Shown here: piece by piece, positions 7,330 through 11,353 of the stretch
Layout: each line of letters starts with the position of its first letter
Position numbering within the stretch: the stretch's first letter is position 1
NCBI GenBank assembly: GCA_002372465.1
Contig: DFGW01000158.1
Coordinates: 1 to 11,353 of the forward strand
DNA from: Butyrivibrio sp. UBA3740
GTDB taxonomy: Bacteria > Bacillota > Clostridia > Lachnospirales > Lachnospiraceae
Length of the DNA stretch: 11,353 bases
Direction of reading: 5' to 3'
Notes under the pieces: model-generated
Told to the model about the DNA's origin: nothing
Databases searched by the model: none
Seen by the model: only the letters and a program-made list of their open reading frames with translations
Position numbers and translations under genes: made by a program

Positions 7330-8349
7330 TCACACTTCGTCCAGTTCAGACGCTTCTCTTTCGTAGTCCGTAGCCTGCTCCTCGTTGCCCAGCACACGGT
7401 AGCATTTAGCGAGCGCCAGTCGTGGCATTGTTCCGCTTCTTCTGATATCCAGGATGCTCTGACATTCATAGGCTGCGTTATAATACCAGACTATTGCCTC
7501 ATCCATGTCACCTTTTTCGAAGTAGTAATTTCCCAGTTCATAGCACATCTCGCTGGACATCTCCGTAATGGCATCCTTGAGCGCATATTTCAGCAGCAGA
7601 TCAGGGTCCTTTTCCATAACTCCTATATGTGCCAGAATACAGCTTGCTTCTTTTATTTCATCAAGGCTTCTGGTGTTATCCAGCGCTGAATTTATAAAGA
7701 AATCTTTAGCTTTTTTGAAGTCGTCCTCCGTCCCTGCAATCATCAGTTCTCTGGCATACATGCCATAGAGCCTTCTTGAAAGCCTGTACCCCTGATCTAT
7801 AGCCCGTCTGAAGGAGTGAAGGTCACGGCCGGCATGATTTTGCTTGGGCCTGTGAATGATCTCTATCTCGCTGTTGCAGACAACCGGGTCGAGGATCACC
7901 TGCTCATGTATCGGGTCTTCCCATACAAATGTCCTCACTCTCTTAAAAAGCTTGGGTCTTAGTTCCCTGTCATAATTGTAAACTGTCCGAAAGGCCAGCT
8001 GATTGCAGTAATACATCTGGACAATATCAATATCAAGCTCTTCCAGGTCCTTTTTAAGATCACGGAACCTTTGCCTGTTCTCTTCATCCAGTTCTTCATC
8101 TGCATCTGCAGAATAAATATAATCACAACTTGCCTGGGAGAAAGCGAAATTTCTGGCTTTTGAAAAATCCCAGTTCCACTCAAAGTCTGATACCTTCGCA
8201 CCATAGCTCTTTGCAATCTCCTTGGTCCTGTCAGTGGATCCGGTATCAACGATGATCATCTCATCCACAAGGTCTTTTAAAGAATCCAGGCATCTGCCAA
8301 GGCAAGCCTCTTCATCTTTAACTATCATACAAAGACTGATCGTAACCAT
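7330..8349 (-). CDS. GT2-family glycosyltransferase with C-terminal TPR-like helical repeats
   Basis: Predicted cytosolic glycosyltransferase using a nucleotide-sugar donor; acceptor unknown. The N-terminal GT-A domain (about 1-200) opens with TISLCMIVKDEE (3-14). It then shows VDTGSTDRT (34-42), WNWDFSKARN (58-67) and a metal-binding DAD at 82-84. WEDPIHEQ (143-150) carries the conserved His-Glu near the active site. This set matches the WaaE/SunS-like branch of GT2. SunS glycosylates a peptide cysteine, but no peptide substrate is seen here. Residues about 215-335 are helical with TPR-like patterns, such as MCYELGNYYFEKGDMDEAIVWYYNAA and RLALAKCYRVLGNEEQA read across neighbouring helices, and probably bind the acceptor or a partner. 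The 339 residues have no membrane segment. Start ATG 8349 has GGAGG 7 bases upstream. It follows the GGDEF gene by 41 bases and is the last gene before the hairpin at 7280-7307. Confidence 0.87.
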   Translation of the reverse strand: MVTISLCMIVKDEEACLGRCLDSLKDLVDEMIIVDTGSTDRTKEIAKSYGAKVSDFEWNWDFSKARNFAFSQASCDYIYSADADEELDEENRQRFRDLKKDLEELDIDIVQMYYCNQLAFRTVYNYDRELRPKLFKRVRTFVWEDPIHEQVILDPVVCNSEIEIIHRPKQNHAGRDLHSFRRAIDQGYRLSRRLYGMYARELMIAGTEDDFKKAKDFFINSALDNTRSLDEIKEASCILAHIGVMEKDPDLLLKYALKDAITEMSSEMCYELGNYYFEKGDMDEAIVWYYNAAYECQSILDIRRSGTMPRLALAKCYRVLGNEEQATDYEREASELDEV

Positions 8350-8390
8350 GATATTTCCTCCATAGAATTATCACTATTGCGTTAATCTCA

Positions 8391-9479
8391 TTATACAACC
8401 ACCACTTTGTTTCGACCAGTATTCTTTGCCTTATACAGGGCAGTGTCCACATTCTGGATAGTCTTTGTGTAATCGCCGTTATACTTGGATACTCCCACCG
8501 ATACAGTAAAGGGAACCGGTGTGTCTTTTGCATTCTCAATATCCATCCTGAACTGCTCCATTCGGGCGCAGGCATGATTAACATCGCAGTTCTTGAAGAT
8601 GATGACAAATTCCTCGCCGCCGTACCTGATAACATAGTCATTGTCATGAGTCTCGTTTGAAAGCTTCTGTCCTATGTACAAAAGAGTCAGATCCCCTGTG
8701 TAGTGCCCGTGCTCATCATTGATCTTCTTAAAAAAGTCAATGTCCAGCATGGCAATGGCAATGGGCTCACTGTCTTCCGCATCTTTGAGAGCATTTCTTG
8801 ACACGATCTTTTCCAGAAGATGCCTGTTATAGACCTGGGTCAGAGGATCTGTGATCATAGCCAGCTCAAGCTGTTGCTGCATCCTGTAATGATCAAGATA
8901 ATAGAGGGTTAAAAGACAATGTGACAATATAACAGCTATCGAACAGGGCAGCGCAAGAGAAAGAATTATATTCAGATTGGAATAATGATTAAAGCTGTGG
9001 GAGATAAGGATCTCTGCAAAATATGCCACAGTTGAGAGAGCAATCTCCCTTGGTCTTGCAGCAAATCCAATGGTGATCCACAAAAGGTTCATGATTATGA
9101 AGCCTTCACTGGCATGGGTTCTGTCCTGCAAAAAGTAAATGGCCCATATGGTTGCCAGCATCATGCCATGACCCAGCAGATAATCCATGAAGACAGTAAC
9201 CGTCCTGCCCCTGAAAAAATGCGTCACGATCACAAATACCAAAAGGTAAACCAGGATTGAAAATCTAGGAATCAGAGTCGGCACAAAGGTACCGTTTAAA
9301 AGATAATCAGAAAAAATATAGCCGATGGAAGCAAGCACACCTGCAAGCAGACTAAGCTCGACGTACTTCTGATAGTAGTCACACTTAGACTGGTAGAAGT
9401 CAGCAAGGTCGTCTTTGTCCATCGTACGATAATCTTTGTACAATGCAATTAACGATTTCGCGCTATCTATTATTCTCAT
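8391..9479 (-). CDS. Membrane diguanylate cyclase (GGDEF domain)
   Basis: Predicted to make cyclic-di-GMP from two GTP at the inner face of the membrane. The 362-residue protein has about six hydrophobic segments between residues 41 and 195, probably a sensor region of no family I recognise. A short helix leads into a GGDEF domain (about 205-362). The domain shows DPLTQVYNRH (211-220), metal-binding DIDFFKKIND (246-255) with GHYTGD (258-263), and the active-site GGEEF at 287-291. The inhibitory RxxD site is degenerate: His278 stands where Arg is expected, with Asp281 kept. The frame stays open upstream into prfB, but ATG 9479 is preferred: it follows the prfB stop by 38 bases, has a purine-rich GGGG about 9 bases upstream, and the longer N-terminus looks like random translation. 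A GTG directly before the ATG is possible. No EAL domain is present. Confidence 0.9.
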   Translation of the reverse strand: MRIIDSAKSLIALYKDYRTMDKDDLADFYQSKCDYYQKYVELSLLAGVLASIGYIFSDYLLNGTFVPTLIPRFSILVYLLVFVIVTHFFRGRTVTVFMDYLLGHGMMLATIWAIYFLQDRTHASEGFIIMNLLWITIGFAARPREIALSTVAYFAEILISHSFNHYSNLNIILSLALPCSIAVILSHCLLTLYYLDHYRMQQQLELAMITDPLTQVYNRHLLEKIVSRNALKDAEDSEPIAIAMLDIDFFKKINDEHGHYTGDLTLLYIGQKLSNETHDNDYVIRYGGEEFVIIFKNCDVNHACARMEQFRMDIENAKDTPVPFTVSVGVSKYNGDYTKTIQNVDTALYKAKNTGRNKVVVV

Positions 9480-9499
9480 CACTACACACCCCGAGTTCC

Positions 9500-9505
9500 A
9501 TTGTA
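9500..9505 (-). promoter_or_regulatory. Possible weak -10 box before the GGDEF gene
   Basis: Minus-strand TACAAT lies in the 38-base gap between prfB and the GGDEF gene. No -35 is recognisable and the resulting leader would be only about 14 bases. Read-through from prfB explains expression equally well. Confidence 0.2.
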
Positions 9506-9517
9506 CACTATTTTGAT

Positions 9518-10660
9518 TTATGCTTCTTCTGTCTCTCCAACAGGCTTTCCGCCTGTAGCAAGCCACTTAAGATAGGCATTGATAAATGGATCAAGGTCTC
9601 CGTCAAGAACTCCGTCGGCATTGGAAGCCTTAAAGCCTGTTCTGGTATCGTTGACCATGGTGTAGGGCTGAAGTACATAGGACCTGATCTGGCTGCCCCA
9701 TGCATTGTCCATAACCTCGCCTCTGATGCCTGCAAGCTTGGCTGCCTGCTCTTCCTGCTTCATGATGAAGAGCTTGGCCTTCAGCATCTGCATAGCCTTA
9801 TCCTTATTCTGGAACTGTGATCTCTCATTCTGGCAGGCAACAACTACACCTGTAGGAATATGAGTGATACGTACAGCTGATGATGTCTTGTTGATATGCT
9901 GTCCGCCTGCACCACTGGAACGATAGGTATCAATTCTGAGATCATCGGGATTGATGTCGACATCAACATCCTCCTCAATATCAGGCATTACATCACAGGA
10001 TACAAAGGATGTCTGGCGCTTAGCCTGGGCATTAAAGGGACTGATACGAACCAGTCTGTGTACACCGTGCTCAGACTTAAGAAGGCCGTAGGCATTGGTT
10101 CCTGAAATCTGGAAAGTAACTGACTTGATTCCTGCTTCATCGCCATCAAGAAGGTCCAGGGTCTCAATGGAAAACCCCTTTCTCTCTGCCCATCTTGTGT
10201 ACATACGGTAAAGCATGCTCGCCCAGTCACAGGCCTCTGTTCCGCCTGCACCGGCGTTAAGTCTTAAGATTACATCATACTTATCATATGGTCCGTTCAA
10301 AAGATTGCTGATCCTGATGTTCTCAAGAGTTGTCTCGAACTCATCAAGCTCTGATCTTATCTCTGCTGCCATATCATCATCATCAACACCTTCTGCGTTC
10401 TGCATGTCGATAAGATCGATGATGTCATTGTACTGTGTGTTGAGATGCTCGATATCGGCCACAAGGTCCTGCATGTTCTTCAGATCCTTGGTCTTCTTAT
10501 TGGCCTTTTCCGCATTGTCCCAAAAGCCGGGCTCCTCCATCTCACGGGAGAGCTCCTCTATTATTTTCTTCTTGGAATCCAGGTCAAGGGACGCCGTAAC
10601 TTCCTTAAGTGTGTCCTGAAGGTTCTGAATCTCAACCTTCATCTGATCAAGTACTACCAT
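9518..10660 (-). CDS. prfB: Peptide chain release factor 2
   Basis: RF2 recognises UGA and UAA stop codons on the ribosome and triggers release of the finished peptide. The 380 residues cover the full family length. The stop-codon reading tripeptide SPF, specific to RF2, is at 207-209 in VRISPFNAQAKRQTSF. The catalytic GGQ is at 252-254 in SSGAGGQHINKTSSAVRITH. The N-terminal helical domain (about 1-110) starts with a coiled-coil-like stretch, and EEPGFWDN (42-49) is typical. Start ATG 10660 has AGGAG 9 bases upstream; Met7 is an internal alternative. The gene is one continuous frame with no early UGA, so the autoregulatory +1 frameshift found in many prfB genes is absent. Codons 25-26 are CTT GAC, the same residues as that site. 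It lies 51 bases after secA, a common order in Firmicutes. The stop codon is UAA. Confidence 0.97.
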   Translation of the reverse strand: MVVLDQMKVEIQNLQDTLKEVTASLDLDSKKKIIEELSREMEEPGFWDNAEKANKKTKDLKNMQDLVADIEHLNTQYNDIIDLIDMQNAEGVDDDDMAAEIRSELDEFETTLENIRISNLLNGPYDKYDVILRLNAGAGGTEACDWASMLYRMYTRWAERKGFSIETLDLLDGDEAGIKSVTFQISGTNAYGLLKSEHGVHRLVRISPFNAQAKRQTSFVSCDVMPDIEEDVDVDINPDDLRIDTYRSSGAGGQHINKTSSAVRITHIPTGVVVACQNERSQFQNKDKAMQMLKAKLFIMKQEEQAAKLAGIRGEVMDNAWGSQIRSYVLQPYTMVNDTRTGFKASNADGVLDGDLDPFINAYLKWLATGGKPVGETEEA

Positions 10661-10711
10661 CTAAAATTTCTCCTAACTAAAAACTAACTCTATAGCTCTT
10701 TTACGAGCAAC

Positions 10712-11353
10712 TTATGCCCTGCCGTGGCAGTTCTTGTACTTCTTGCCACTTCCGCATGGACATGGATCGTTTGGATAAACCTTGGCTTCCATTCTCTTTA
10801 CAGGAGCCTTGGCCACAGTATCATCCTTGTTGGTTCCGGTTACTTTAGCAACCTGTTCACGCTCAACGCGCTCTTCTATATGAACATGGAACAGGAGTCT
10901 TACAGTATCCTCTTCAATGTTCTTGGTCATGTCGTCAAACATCTCATATCCTGCAAGCTTGTACTCAAGCTTAGGATCTCTCTGGGCGTAGGACTGAAGT
11001 CCGATACCCTGACGGAGCTGATCCATATCGTCGATGTGGTCCATCCACTTTCTGTCTATGACCTTAAGAAGGATGACACGCTCAATCTCACGGATTGTCT
11101 CAGGCTCAGGGAACTCGGCCTCCTTGGCCTCGTAAAGCTTTACAGCCTCTTCCTTGAGCTGCTGTATAAGGCCTGCCTTGGTGAGATTATCAATTCTTCC
11201 CCTTGTTATCTTTCTAAGAGGAACTGTAGGTAAAAGAAGTTCATTAAGCTCGTTAAGATCCCAGTTGTCGGAGTTGTTTTCCTCACCCACTACTGTCTCA
11301 ACGCAGGACTCTACTATATCAGTGATCATCTTGTAGATGGAATCACGCATGGA
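10712..11353 (-). CDS. secA: SecA preprotein translocase ATPase, C-terminal part only
   Basis: C-terminal 213 residues of SecA, the ATPase motor that drives secretory proteins through SecYEG. The 5' part with the nucleotide-binding domains lies beyond the window, and the open frame runs through the edge at 11353. Visible is the helical wing and scaffold region, with [20 protein letters not shown] and then [18 protein letters not shown], the conserved two-helix finger area. It is followed by the [13 protein letters not shown] block. A variable linker rich in Lys, Thr and Val precedes the zinc-binding SEC-C tail, [13 protein letters not shown], which binds SecB or the ribosome in other bacteria. 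The full tail shows that this is a complete 3' end. The downstream partner is prfB. An internal Met near 11350 is not the true start. Confidence 0.96.
   Translation of the reverse strand, partial: SMRDSIYKMITDIVESCVETVVGEENNSDNWDLNELNELLLPTVPLRKITRGRIDNLTKAGLIQQLKEEAVKLYEAKEAEFPEPETIREIERVILLKVIDRKWMDHIDDMDQLRQGIGLQSYAQRDPKLEYKLAGYEMFDDMTKNIEEDTVRLLFHVHIEERVEREQVAKVTGTNKDDTVAKAPVKRMEAKVYPNDPCPCGSGKKYKNCHGRA

Noticed and set aside
9480..9566. Longer GGDEF frame starting at ATG 9566, inside prfB
   Set aside because: The extra 29 residues overlap the prfB C-terminus and show no family features. ATG 9479 sits after the prfB stop, where a natural start is expected.
10661..10711. Possible terminator between secA and prfB
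   Set aside because: Only a 4-bp stem (GCTC/GAGC) with a 6-base loop is present, and the T run does not follow directly. This is too weak; co-transcription is more likely.
10724..11233. 169-codon open frame on the plus strand opposite secA
   Set aside because: It is antisense to a clearly conserved gene and its product is a hydrophobic run with no domain. The frame is a by-product of secA codon use.
1..11353. Mobile element, prophage, CRISPR or defence cassette
   Set aside because: No transposase, integrase, terminal repeats, spaced direct repeats or defence domains were seen. Gene content is chromosomal and base composition appears even.

Overview
This window looks like ordinary chromosomal DNA from a low-to-mid GC Gram-positive anaerobe of the Clostridia. 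A Lachnospiraceae member of the Butyrivibrio type is my best guess. The guess rests on the secA-prfB gene order, a YerB-type DUF3048 lipoprotein, a TraX-family membrane protein, strong GGAGG ribosome binding sites and TG-extended -10 promoters. No sequence search was possible, so the genus is inference. I see no transposase, integrase, phage gene, tRNA, rRNA, CRISPR array or defence island.

Layout. (1) Bases 1-1571, minus strand: nearly all of a metallo-beta-lactamase/beta-CASP RNA-processing nuclease, cut at its C-terminus by the window edge. (2) Bases 1572-1708: a 137-base divergent promoter region. (3) Bases 1715-3691, plus strand: a two-gene operon of a DUF3048 lipoprotein and a TraX-family membrane protein. 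(4) Bases 3688-7226, minus strand: trkA, trkH and a small membrane-anchored unknown protein, in that transcription order. The last gene ends tail to tail with traX and shares a TTAA with its stop codon. (5) Bases 7227-7329: a short gap with a strong hairpin and the trkA promoter. (6) Bases 7330-11353, minus strand: a close-packed run of secA (3' part only), prfB, a membrane GGDEF protein and a GT2 glycosyltransferase with a helical repeat tail.

How the genes fit together. TrkA (cytosolic NAD-binding gate) and TrkH (membrane channel) form one potassium uptake system. SecA and RF2 are housekeeping functions in protein export and translation termination. The GGDEF enzyme and glycosyltransferase follow them with gaps of about 40 bases and no visible terminator, so they may be co-transcribed. 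This suggests, but does not prove, a link between cyclic-di-GMP and surface glycosylation.

I did not find a convincing new system. The points most worth a second look are a perfect 12-bp terminator-like hairpin inside the traX coding sequence; a 12-bp hairpin whose arm overlaps the trkA -35 box; a prfB that keeps the CTT-GAC codons of the classical frameshift site but is read in one frame; a GGDEF domain with a degenerate inhibitory site; and a repeated AT-rich promoter region before the unknown gene behind trkH.
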